This document shows, in pieces, positions 54,302 to 62,034 of a stretch of 64,000 bases of DNA. The DNA is from Kocuria dechangensis (lineage in GTDB: Bacteria > Actinomycetota > Actinomycetes > Actinomycetales > Micrococcaceae), in the NCBI RefSeq assembly GCF_014636775.1, contig NZ_BMEQ01000003.1:170411-234410 (forward strand). The letters run 5' to 3'. Under the pieces are notes generated by a model that saw only the letters and a list, made by a program, of their open reading frames with translations, was not told where the DNA came from and made no database searches. Position numbers and translations under genes: made by a program. Position 1 is the first letter of the stretch, and the number at the start of each line of letters is the position of its first letter.

Positions 54302-55060
54302 TCAGCGGACCGTGCGGGTCAGCACGGCGAGCGGGATGGTGGTGTTGCCGGCGGCCACCACGGCGCCGAAGGCGTTCGCGGCGATCCGCAGCCGTCGCTG
54401 GAACTGCTGGTCGCCGCCCGCGCCGACGTCGTTGGCGATCTCCGGGATGCCGTGCACCAGGTGCGCGGCCAGGGCCGCCATGGACAGGGCGTAGGCCGCG
54501 GCCACGGGCGGCCGGGAGAGGCTGGCCACGAGGTTGGCGTGGGCGTCGCCCGGCGCGAACCGCTCGGAGGCCGCCGGGCGGGCGCCCAGGGTCAGGTCCA
54601 GCACGTGGAAGACGGTGAACAGCCCCAGCACCCCGCCCGTGCTCCGCATCGACCGCTTCGCGACCTGCCACGGGGAACGACGGCGCCCCCGCGGGCGCCG
54701 CGACCGCCGCGGCAGCAGCGACCCGTTGGCCTTCCAGGCGCGGCCGGTGAGCACCGCCGCGCCGCCCACGTGCGCCACCAGGCTCGTGGCGAGCACGCCG
54801 CGGGCCGCCCAGAGCACGGTCCCGCGCGGCAGCACCGGGGCTCCCGCGGTGCGCAGGAGCTCGGCGTAGGCGTTGAACTTCTCCGGGCCCTGGTAGACCT
54901 TGAGGTTGCCGAGCATGTGCGCCAGCACGTAGCCCGAGAACAGCGCGCCGGAGCCGGCCATCGCGAGCTTCACGGTGGCGGTCGAGAGCTCCGGGAGCTC
55001 GGGGAGGGCGGGCCGGGACTGCTCGTCGGGGCGGGCGGGGGAGGCATTCACGGCATTCAT
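54302..55060 (-). CDS. sdhC: Succinate dehydrogenase cytochrome b558 subunit
   Basis: This 252-residue membrane anchor has five hydrophobic helices and heme-ligand histidines in helices such as YVLAHMLGNLKVYQG, LVAHVGGAAV and FHVLDLTLGA. It fits the b558-type single-subunit anchor of diheme SdhCAB complexes. An Arg-rich loop (RRSRRPRGRRR) lies between helices. It starts at ATG 55060 and leads sdhB. No flavoprotein gene is between them or anywhere in the window. Confidence 0.9.
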   Translation of the reverse strand: MNAVNASPARPDEQSRPALPELPELSTATVKLAMAGSGALFSGYVLAHMLGNLKVYQGPEKFNAYAELLRTAGAPVLPRGTVLWAARGVLATSLVAHVGGAAVLTGRAWKANGSLLPRRSRRPRGRRRSPWQVAKRSMRSTGGVLGLFTVFHVLDLTLGARPAASERFAPGDAHANLVASLSRPPVAAAYALSMAALAAHLVHGIPEIANDVGAGGDQQFQRRLRIAANAFGAVVAAGNTTIPLAVLTRTVR

Positions 55061-55125
55061 CCTAGATGTCGTTCCGATCGAGACGTCACAACTCTCAACG
55101 TCCTTGCGCGGGCCGTCACGGGCCG

Positions 55126-57273
55126 TCATGCGGTGGCGCCGGAGCCCTGCCGCCGCGCCGCCAGGACCTCGGCGATGTGGTCCAGCGCCTCCTCGTTCTG
55201 CAGCGACGAGCGGTCGCCCAGCGGCGCCCCCTCCCACAGCTGCGCGAGCAGGCGGCGGGTGATTTTCCCGGAGCGGGTCTTGGGCAGGTCGGGGACCGCC
55301 ACGACCGCCTTGGGCTTGGCGATCGGGCCGATCTCGTGCGCCACGTGCTCCCGCAGCGCGGCGGTCAGCTCCTCGGCCGGCCGGCCCTGCGCGCCGGGGG
55401 CCAGCACCACGTAGGCGAGCACCGCGTGCCCGGTCAGCTCGTCGCGCACGGGCGCCGCGCCGGCCTCCAGGACCCACGGGTGGGTGACGAGCGCCGACTC
55501 GATCTCGATGGTGGACAGCCGGTGCCCGGAGACGTTGATGACGTCGTCGACCCGCCCGAGGATGTAGATGTCCCCCTCCTCGTCGTAGCGGGCGCCGTCC
55601 CCGGCCAGGAACCAGCCCTGCTCGGCGTAGGCCTGCCAGTAGGAGGTGAGGTAGCGCTGCGGGTCGCCCCACACCGTGCGGGCCATCGAGGGGCCGGTCC
55701 GGTCCACCACCACGAAGCCCTGCACGCCGGGCGGCACGGTCTGCCCGGCCTCGTCGACCACGCGGGTCGAGATCCCCGGGACTGCCCGGGTGGCGCAGCC
55801 GGGCTTCAGGGCGGTGTGGGGGGCCCCGTCGTCGAAGGTCCCCGGGGGCGCGAACTGCGGGTCGTGCGGGCGCGGGGACATCACGGTGGAGCCCGTCTCG
55901 GACTGCCACCACGTGTCCACGAACGGGACCTCGTCCCGGCCCACCTGGGCCCGCAGCCAGCGCCACGCCTCCGGGTTGATGGACTCGCCCACGGAGCCGA
56001 GCAGCCGGATCGAGTTCAGGTTGTAGAGCGGCGGGACGCCCTTCGGGAACGCGCCCATGAGGGAGCGGATCAGCGTGGGGGCGGTGTAGTAGTTGGTGAC
56101 CCCGTAGCGCTCGATGACCTCGAAGTGCCGGCCCCAGTGCGGGGTGTTCGGGGTGCCCTCGTAGATCACCTCGGAGACGCCGTTGACCAGGGGCCCGTAG
56201 ATCTCGTAGGTGTGCGCGGTGACCCACGCGAGGTCGGCGGTGCACCAGTGGACGGTCGAGTCCACCTTCGCGGGGTCGTTGACGGTGGCCAGCTCGTCCG
56301 GGCGCAGCTCGCCGTCCTCGTCCTCGACGTCGGGCAGCAGGTCGAACAGCAGCGCGTGGGTGTAGGCGGTCTGCACGAGGTAGCCGCCCATCGTGTGCAC
56401 CAGGCCCTTGGGCTTCCCGGTGGTCCCGGAGGTGTAGATGATGAACAGCGGCGTCTCGGCGTCGAACGCCTCGGGCTCGTGCACGTCGGGCTGGTCGGCG
56501 ATCAGCTCGTGCCACCACACGTCGCGCCCGCGCGTCCACGGGACCGCGTCCTCGTCCTTGGAGTGCGTCCCCCGGGTGCCCCGCGGCAGGTCCGTGCGGC
56601 CGGGCCGGGAGGTGCGGCGCACGACGACGACGTGCTCGATCGCGTTGTCGCCGCTGCAGGCCTCGTCGGCGTTGGCCTTCACGGGCACCACGGCCCCGCG
56701 CCGGTGCTGCCCGTCCGTGGTCACCAGGACCTTGGCGCCGGTGTCCTCGACGCGGAACTTCAGGGCCTCGGCGGAGAACCCGCCGAAGACCAGCGAGTGC
56801 ACCGCGCCGATGCGGGCGCAGGCCAGCGTGATGATGACGGTCTCCGGGATGACCGGGAGGTAGATCACCACCCGGTCGCCCTTCTCCACGCCCAGGGCGA
56901 GCAGGGCGTTGGCGGCGCGGGAGACCTCCCGCTGCAGGTCGGCGTAGGTGTAGACCAGCCGGTCGCCGGGCTCGCCCTCGAAGTACAGGGCCACGTGGGC
57001 GCCGCGGCCCGCCTCGACGTGGCGGTCCACGCAGTTGTGGGCGACGTTGAGCCTGCCGCCCTCGAACCACGCGATCTCGGGGACCGACCAGGTGGGACTG
57101 CCCTCCTCGTCCTCGCCGATCCGCCGCGGACCCACGAAGCGGTGGGCCGTCGTCCACGGCTCGGCCCAGTCCAGCCGGGAGGCCTGGCCCTCCCAGAAGG
57201 CGATCCGGGCCTCCTCGGAGACCAGCGCGGGGTTCGGGGTGGGGGAGTGCGGGTCGCTCCAGCTGAAGCTCAC
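55126..57273 (-). CDS. acs: Acetate--CoA ligase (acetyl-CoA synthetase)
   Basis: This 715-residue ANL ligase has the AMP-binding loop IIYTSGTTGKPKGL, WWQSETG, the hinge GDGARYDEEGDIYILGRVDDVINVSGHRLS and the catalytic lysine in LPKTRSGKITRR, which is also the usual acetylation site. The GTG start follows GAAGGA. It is about 60 residues longer than typical Acs, with extra loops such as RTDLPRGTRGTHSKDEDAVP. It stands between the ABC importer, 72 bases upstream, and sdhC. It may have its own promoter. Confidence 0.93.
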   Translation of the reverse strand: MSFSWSDPHSPTPNPALVSEEARIAFWEGQASRLDWAEPWTTAHRFVGPRRIGEDEEGSPTWSVPEIAWFEGGRLNVAHNCVDRHVEAGRGAHVALYFEGEPGDRLVYTYADLQREVSRAANALLALGVEKGDRVVIYLPVIPETVIITLACARIGAVHSLVFGGFSAEALKFRVEDTGAKVLVTTDGQHRRGAVVPVKANADEACSGDNAIEHVVVVRRTSRPGRTDLPRGTRGTHSKDEDAVPWTRGRDVWWHELIADQPDVHEPEAFDAETPLFIIYTSGTTGKPKGLVHTMGGYLVQTAYTHALLFDLLPDVEDEDGELRPDELATVNDPAKVDSTVHWCTADLAWVTAHTYEIYGPLVNGVSEVIYEGTPNTPHWGRHFEVIERYGVTNYYTAPTLIRSLMGAFPKGVPPLYNLNSIRLLGSVGESINPEAWRWLRAQVGRDEVPFVDTWWQSETGSTVMSPRPHDPQFAPPGTFDDGAPHTALKPGCATRAVPGISTRVVDEAGQTVPPGVQGFVVVDRTGPSMARTVWGDPQRYLTSYWQAYAEQGWFLAGDGARYDEEGDIYILGRVDDVINVSGHRLSTIEIESALVTHPWVLEAGAAPVRDELTGHAVLAYVVLAPGAQGRPAEELTAALREHVAHEIGPIAKPKAVVAVPDLPKTRSGKITRRLLAQLWEGAPLGDRSSLQNEEALDHIAEVLAARRQGSGATA

Positions 57274-57345
57274 GGTGTCGGTTCCTTCGTCGTCGTGCGG
57301 GGTGTGGTCTCCACCGTCGCAGATGGGTGTGTCACGGGCGTTGCC

Positions 57346-58182
57346 TCAGGCCCACTTCTTGACGGCCCACTTCTCGAAGACCCCCAGCAGCGCGTCGGAG
57401 AGCTTGCCCAGCACCGCGAGCAGCACGATGGCGAGGAGGAGGCGGTCGGTGCGGCCGTTGTTCTGCGAGTCCGTCAGCAGCCAGCCCAGGCCCATGGACG
57501 CGCCCAGCAGCTCGGCGGCCACGAGGAACAGCCACGCCTGGGCCAGCGCCAGGCGCAGGCCCGAGACCACCGACGGCATGACCGCCGGCAGCTGGACCTG
57601 CGTGAGCAGGCGCAGGCCGTCGAGGCCGAAGGCGCGGGCGGCCTCGACGAGGTTGCGGTCCACGTGCCGCAGCGCCGAGGCGACCGTGGTGTAGACGGGG
57701 AAGAACGCACCGATGGCCACCAGGGTCACCTTCGAGTCCTCGCCCAGGCCGATCCACAGCAGCAGCAGGGGCACCCACGCCAGGGAGGGCACGGCCCGGA
57801 ACGCCCCGATGGTGGGGGCCACCAGGGCCGAGCCCCAGCGGGAGAGGCCGATGAAGGACCCGGCCGCGAGGCCGAGGCCCGCGCCGATCAGGAAGCCGAG
57901 GGCCACCCGCTGGGTCGAGATGCCCACGTGGGTCCACAGGTCCCCGCCGGCCAGCAGGCCGATCCCGGCCTCGAGGACCGTCAGCGGCGGGGGCAGCTGG
58001 ACGTGGCTGAACACGCCGGCCGTGGAGAGCACGTGCCACAGCGCCAGCAGGACGGCGGGCAGGGCCAGGCCCAGCCCGGCGCGCAGCAGCGGCCGGGACC
58101 GGGGCGCCGTCGGGGGAGCGGGCGCGTCGGCGTCGGGCGCGGCGGGGAGGCCGCCGTCCAGGGGTGCGAGCTTCTGCGTCAC
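57346..58182 (-). CDS. ABC permease, sulfonate/taurine/nitrate type (SsuC-like)
   Basis: This 278-residue permease has about six helices and the SsuC/TauC block IGAFRAVPSLAWVPLLLLWIGLGEDSK, then the EAA loop LVEAARAFGLDGLRLLTQVQLPAVMPSVVSGLRLAL. The GTG overlaps the stop of the binding protein. It forms a homodimeric channel with the ATPase at 59326. Control by a SAM-I riboswitch points to an organosulfur substrate rather than nitrate. Confidence 0.9.
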   Translation of the reverse strand: MTQKLAPLDGGLPAAPDADAPAPPTAPRSRPLLRAGLGLALPAVLLALWHVLSTAGVFSHVQLPPPLTVLEAGIGLLAGGDLWTHVGISTQRVALGFLIGAGLGLAAGSFIGLSRWGSALVAPTIGAFRAVPSLAWVPLLLLWIGLGEDSKVTLVAIGAFFPVYTTVASALRHVDRNLVEAARAFGLDGLRLLTQVQLPAVMPSVVSGLRLALAQAWLFLVAAELLGASMGLGWLLTDSQNNGRTDRLLLAIVLLAVLGKLSDALLGVFEKWAVKKWA

Positions 58183-59219
58183 TTCTGCTCCTCGATGGCG
58201 CCGGCCACGCGGGAGGCGTCCGCGTTCTCGGCGTAGGCGGGCTCCACGATGGTCGCGAGCGCGTCGTCGACCTGCTGCTGGTCGGCGACGTCGTCGGACT
58301 CGACGAAGATCGGGCCGACCTTCTCCAGCACGTCCAGCTGCTGCCGGCCGGGGACGGGGTTGATGTCGAGCTGGGTGCGCTCGAGGACCTTCTCGGCCAC
58401 GGGCAGCTCGATGGAGGCCGTCTCGGAGAGGATCCGCGCGGTCTCCTCCGGGTTGGCCAGGGCCCAGTCGCGGGCGTAGGCGTAGACGTCCACCACGGTC
58501 TGGGCGGCCTCCGGCTGCTCCTCGAGGAAGGACTCGTGGGCGTTGAGGAAGCCGTAGGTGTTGAAGTCGATGTTGCGGTAGAACAGCTCGGCGCCGTTCT
58601 GCTCGGCGGCGGCCATGATCGGGTCCAGGCCGGACCAGGCGTCCACCTGGCCGTTCTCCAGGGCGGCGCGGCCGTCCGCGTGCTGGAGGTTCTGGACGGT
58701 CACGGACCCGGGGTCCACGCCGGCCTCCTCGAGTGCCTGCAGCAGGAAGAAGTACGGGTCCGTGCCCTTGGTGGCCGCCACCGTCCTGCCCTCGAGGTCC
58801 GCGACCTCCTGGATCCCGCTGTCCGCCGTGGTGACGAGCGCGGACCACTCGGGCTGGGAGTAGAGGTCGATGACCTTGATGGGGGAGCCGTTGCTGCGGG
58901 CCAGCAGGGCCGCGGAGCCGGCGGTGGACCCGACGTCGATCGCCTCGGCGCGCAGGGCCTCGTTCGCCTTGTTCGACCCGGCGGACTGCACCCACTCCAC
59001 CTCGGTGCCGCTCTCGGCGAGCGCGGCCTCGAGCCAGCCCTTCTCCTTGATCACCAGGGACAGCGGGTTGTAGGTCGCCCAGTCGACGACGACCTTGTCG
59101 TCGGCGGCGCCGGACCCGGCCTGCGCCTCGCCGGAGCCCTCGCCGGCCATGCAGCCGGTCAGGCCGAGGGTCAGGACGGCGGGGAGGGTGCAGAGCTTGA
59201 GGGCGGGGAGCTGGGGCAT
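58179..59219 (-). CDS. Sulfonate-type ABC solute-binding lipoprotein (SsuA-like)
   Basis: This 346-residue lipoprotein has a signal peptide ending in LTGC near residue 23. The SsuA/TauA fold follows (WATYNPLSLVIKEKGWLEAALAESGTEVEWVQSAGSNKANEALRAEAIDVGSTAGSAALLARSNGSPI). It binds sulfonates or other small organosulfur acids for import. It lies between ATPase and permease genes in a riboswitch-led operon. A 106-base gap separates it from the ATPase gene. Confidence 0.9.
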   Translation of the reverse strand: MPQLPALKLCTLPAVLTLGLTGCMAGEGSGEAQAGSGAADDKVVVDWATYNPLSLVIKEKGWLEAALAESGTEVEWVQSAGSNKANEALRAEAIDVGSTAGSAALLARSNGSPIKVIDLYSQPEWSALVTTADSGIQEVADLEGRTVAATKGTDPYFFLLQALEEAGVDPGSVTVQNLQHADGRAALENGQVDAWSGLDPIMAAAEQNGAELFYRNIDFNTYGFLNAHESFLEEQPEAAQTVVDVYAYARDWALANPEETARILSETASIELPVAEKVLERTQLDINPVPGRQQLDVLEKVGPIFVESDDVADQQQVDDALATIVEPAYAENADASRVAGAIEEQK

Positions 59220-59325
59220 GGCAGGGCCTTTCGTGGGCGGGCCGGGCGGGTCCTCGGGGCGCGGGTGCGCGCCGCCGACGGACCCGGCCCGGGGCGTGCG
59301 GGTCGGGAGCGGGGAGCGGGCCGCG

Positions 59326-60195
59326 TCAGCGGGTCGCGGTGTTGTGGTGGGCGTCGACGCCCAGGTGGCCGAGCAGCCGGACGCGCAGCTCGGCGAGGAT
59401 CTCGGAGGCCCGGTCGCGGGGCCGCTCGCCCGGGACGTCGAGCACCGTGGTGATGGACGCCGGCCGGTCGGCGGCGGCGCCCGGCGCGCGGCCCAGGACG
59501 ATGATCCGGTCGGCGAGCTGCAGGGCCTCGTCGACGTCGTGGGTCACGAGCAGGACCGTGGTGGGCTGCGCGGCGTGGACCGTCAGCAGCAGGTCCTGCA
59601 TCTTCAGGCGGGTGAGGGCGTCGAGGGCGCCGAACGGCTCGTCGAGCAGCAGGACGCCGGGGTTGCGGGCCAGGGCCCGGGCCAGGGAGGCGCGCTGCGC
59701 CATGCCCCCGGAGATCTCCCGCGGGCGGTGGCCGGCGTGCGCGGTCAGGCCGACCAGGCGCAGCAGCTTCTCCACCACCGTGCCGCCCTCGTCCCTGCCC
59801 CGGCCGTCGGGCAGGCCGAGCCGGATGTTCTCGCGCACGGAGCGCCACGGGAGCAGCCGGGGCTCCTGGAACGCGACCGCGCACCGCGGGTCGATCCCGG
59901 ACACGGGGGTGCCGTCGATGAGGACGCGGCCGGAGGAGGCCGTGTCGAGACCGGCGGCGGCCCGCAGCAGCGTGGACTTGCCGCAGCCCGAGGGGCCCAG
60001 GATCGCCACGACCTCGCCGGGGCGGGCCGTGAAGTCGACGTCGTGCAGGACGTGGTGGACGTCGCGCCCGGACCCGAAGGACTTGCCGACGTGCTCGAAG
60101 GACACGGAGAACGCGCGCTTGGGGGCGCCGGGGTCGGACGCGTGCAGAGCGGGGCCGGCCGAGGACGGCTCGGAGCTCAGCAGTGAACTGCTCAT
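59326..60195 (-). CDS. Sulfonate-type ABC ATP-binding protein (SsuB-like)
   Basis: This 289-residue ATPase has Walker A GPSGCGKST near residue 70, the Q-loop FQEPRLLPWRSVRENI typical of nitrate/sulfonate ATPases, signature ISGGMAQRASLARAL, Walker B VLLLDEPFGALD and switch VTHDVDEAL. ATG 60195 is just after the SAM-I riboswitch. The Shine-Dalgarno GGAG at 60205-60202 overlaps the closing P1 arm. Upstream in-frame ATGs lie inside the aptamer and are unlikely. Confidence 0.9.
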   Translation of the reverse strand: MSSSLLSSEPSSAGPALHASDPGAPKRAFSVSFEHVGKSFGSGRDVHHVLHDVDFTARPGEVVAILGPSGCGKSTLLRAAAGLDTASSGRVLIDGTPVSGIDPRCAVAFQEPRLLPWRSVRENIRLGLPDGRGRDEGGTVVEKLLRLVGLTAHAGHRPREISGGMAQRASLARALARNPGVLLLDEPFGALDALTRLKMQDLLLTVHAAQPTTVLLVTHDVDEALQLADRIIVLGRAPGAAADRPASITTVLDVPGERPRDRASEILAELRVRLLGHLGVDAHHNTATR

Positions 60196-60203
60196 GATCA
60201 ACT

Positions 60204-60302
60204 CCATCGGTCCTGGCATTAGCACCTCGCACGGGGGATCGGGAGTGTCCGTGCCGGTTGCTGCGACGTCGACGAGCCAGGTCTCTCAGCCGCTCCGGAT
60301 GG
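60204..60302 (-). promoter_or_regulatory. SAM-I (S-box) riboswitch before the sulfonate-type ABC operon
   Basis: The minus strand reads P1 arm CCATC (60302-60298), GAGAGACCTGGCTCGTCGAC, GTCGCAGCAACC, then AGGTGCTAATGCCAGGACC and the closing GATGG (60208-60204). The closing arm is followed at once by AG, so the ribosome site GGAG is partly inside P1. SAM binding would hide it, giving direct translational control. Confidence 0.87.
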
Positions 60303-60422
60303 TTACGCGCTCATTCAACGACGCCCGCGGGTCCCGTGGCAAATCCGTGCGGCGCGAGGTGTCGCGGGAGGTGGCGGCAGAAATCTGTGGCCCCCGGGGC
60401 GATCGTGGCCCACCATGGACCC

Positions 60423-61103
60423 ATGACGAGCCGGAACACCCCGAGCCGGGCCGAGCTGGTGCGGGAGGCGTACACCGCCTTCGGCGCGGCCCTGGAGGAG
60501 CTCGGCGAGGACGACTCCTGGGCGGCCACCGGGTGCACCGGGTGGTCCGTGCGGGACCTGACCTACCACTGCGCCATGGACGCCCTCCGCGGGCTCGTGG
60601 CCCTGCACACGCCCACGACCGCGCGCCCGGACCGGGACGCCGCGACCTACTGGGGCGACTGGGGCGGGGACCCCGCGACAGCCGCCGAGGCGCGGCGCTG
60701 GGCCCGGGTGTCCGCGTCCATGTTCCTGGACTGGGGGCCGGTGCGGGAGCTCCACCACGAGAGCGCGCGGGCGGTCGTGCACGCGTCGGAGCACCGCCCG
60801 CCCGGCGGGGCGGTGCGCACGCAGGGGCACGTGCTGACGGTGGAGGACCTGCTGAGCACCCTGGTGGTGGAGGCCACGGTCCACCACCTGGACCTGATCC
60901 GGCACCTGGGGGGCAGCACGGGGCCGTCGGCGGCCGGTCTCGCGGAGACCCGCCGCGTCCTGACCGAGCTGTGGGGGCGCGAGCCGCTCGAGCACTGGAG
61001 CGACGAGCACTTCGCCCTGGTCGGCACGGGCCGGGCCGACCTCTCCGCGGAGGACCGCGCGGTGGTGGGCCCGGAGGCGGAGCTGCTGCCCCTCTTCTCC
61101 TGA
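60423..61103 (+). CDS. Maleylpyruvate isomerase N-terminal (DinB-like) family protein
   Basis: This 226-residue protein has the mycothiol-dependent MDMPI_N/DinB-like fold: ATGCTGWSVRDLTYHCAMDALRGLV at the N-terminus and VVEATVHHLDLIRHLGG in the middle supply the metal-site histidines. Relatives use mycothiol in isomerisation or detoxification. It is divergent from the ABC importer. No ring-cleavage partner is next to it. A role with the homogentisate branch (maleylacetoacetate) 40 kb away is conceivable but unsupported. Confidence 0.8.
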   Translation: MTSRNTPSRAELVREAYTAFGAALEELGEDDSWAATGCTGWSVRDLTYHCAMDALRGLVALHTPTTARPDRDAATYWGDWGGDPATAAEARRWARVSASMFLDWGPVRELHHESARAVVHASEHRPPGGAVRTQGHVLTVEDLLSTLVVEATVHHLDLIRHLGGSTGPSAAGLAETRRVLTELWGREPLEHWSDEHFALVGTGRADLSAEDRAVVGPEAELLPLFS

Positions 61104-61224
61104 CCCGCCCCGCCCGCCGGAAGCCCTCTCCGGAGAGACTCTCCGGAGGGAGCACGAGGGGGCACGGGGAAATCGGGGGAGAACCCGGGGAGCATTCCGG
61201 GCCGTTCGGTGCCAGGCTGGTGGC

Positions 61225-61701
61225 ATGAGCACCGAGCGCCGCGTCAACGACCCCGCCGTGATCGACCGCCTCCTCGCCGGCTCCGGCCGGTGGGCCGTGG
61301 TGGGCCTGACCCAGAACCGCATGCGCCCCGCGTACTCCGTGTCGCGGCGGATGCGCGACGAGCTCGGCCTGACGATCGTCCCCGTGAACCCGAAGGGCGA
61401 GGAGGTGCACGGCGAGCCCGGCCACCGCACCCTCGCGGAGGTCCCCGGGCCGATCGACGTGGTGGACTGCTTCGTGAACTCCCGCAGGGTCGGCCCCGTC
61501 GTGGACCAGGCGATCGCCGCGGGCGCGCGGGCGGTGTGGCTGCAGCTGGGGGTCGTGGACCGGGCCGCCGCGGACCGGGCGCTGGCGGCCGGTCTCGACG
61601 TGGTCATGGACACCTGCCCGCTGATCGAGCTGCGGGAGCGGCTCGATCGGGGCTGGACCTGCGAGCCCGGGCGGACCCCGCCGCTGGCCCCGCCCGCCTG
61701 A
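61225..61701 (+). CDS. CoA-binding domain protein (second copy)
   Basis: This 158-residue CoA_binding-family protein has WAVVGLTQNRMRPAYSVSRRM, TIVPVNPKGEEVHGE, FVNSRRVGPVVDQAI and AVWLQLGVVDRAAADRALAAGLDVVMDTCPLIE, with the family Cys. It is related to the metY-linked protein at 36285 but clearly distinct. It ends 133 bases before a SAM-IV riboswitch, which controls the next gene, not this one. Confidence 0.85.
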   Translation: MSTERRVNDPAVIDRLLAGSGRWAVVGLTQNRMRPAYSVSRRMRDELGLTIVPVNPKGEEVHGEPGHRTLAEVPGPIDVVDCFVNSRRVGPVVDQAIAAGARAVWLQLGVVDRAAADRALAAGLDVVMDTCPLIELRERLDRGWTCEPGRTPPLAPPA

Positions 61702-61834
61702 CCCGGGGCTGCCGGGTGCGGGAGCCCGCGCCGCCGGCACGAGGGTCCCGGTGCGGGGCCGGGGAGCAGTGCGACCGGGTGTGACGGGGATTGCGCGGCC
61801 CCCCGGAGGACCCGGTAGACTTCCGGGCGGACAA

Positions 61835-61970
61835 CGATGACGAGATCCGACGCGAAGCTCTGGCTGGTCGGACGGCAACCCTCTCCCGTAGCGGGGTGCC
61901 CCAGATGAACATCGGGCCGCGGGGGCAGTGCCCCGTGGCAAGTACGGCGCCCAGCACAGTGCGTCGGATC
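61835..61970 (+). promoter_or_regulatory. SAM-IV riboswitch before the flavin monooxygenase
   Basis: P1 arms CGAT (61835-61838) and ATCG (61911-61914) enclose TCCGAC...GTCGGA, GGCAACCCTCTCCCGTAGCG and GGGTGCCCCAGATGA. The core is almost identical to the copy at 38411. A P5-like hairpin (61916-61939) and AAGTACGGCGCCC follow. GCGTCGGATC (61961-61970) is the exact complement of GATCCGACGC (61844-61853). The remainder of the 333-base gap from 61702 has only a possible promoter (TAGACT at 61816). Confidence 0.88.
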
Positions 61971-62034
61971 CGCGAGGAGACCGCACGCCGTGCGGCGCAC
62001 GGGACGCGGATCGCAATCGATCCGAGAGGTCCCC

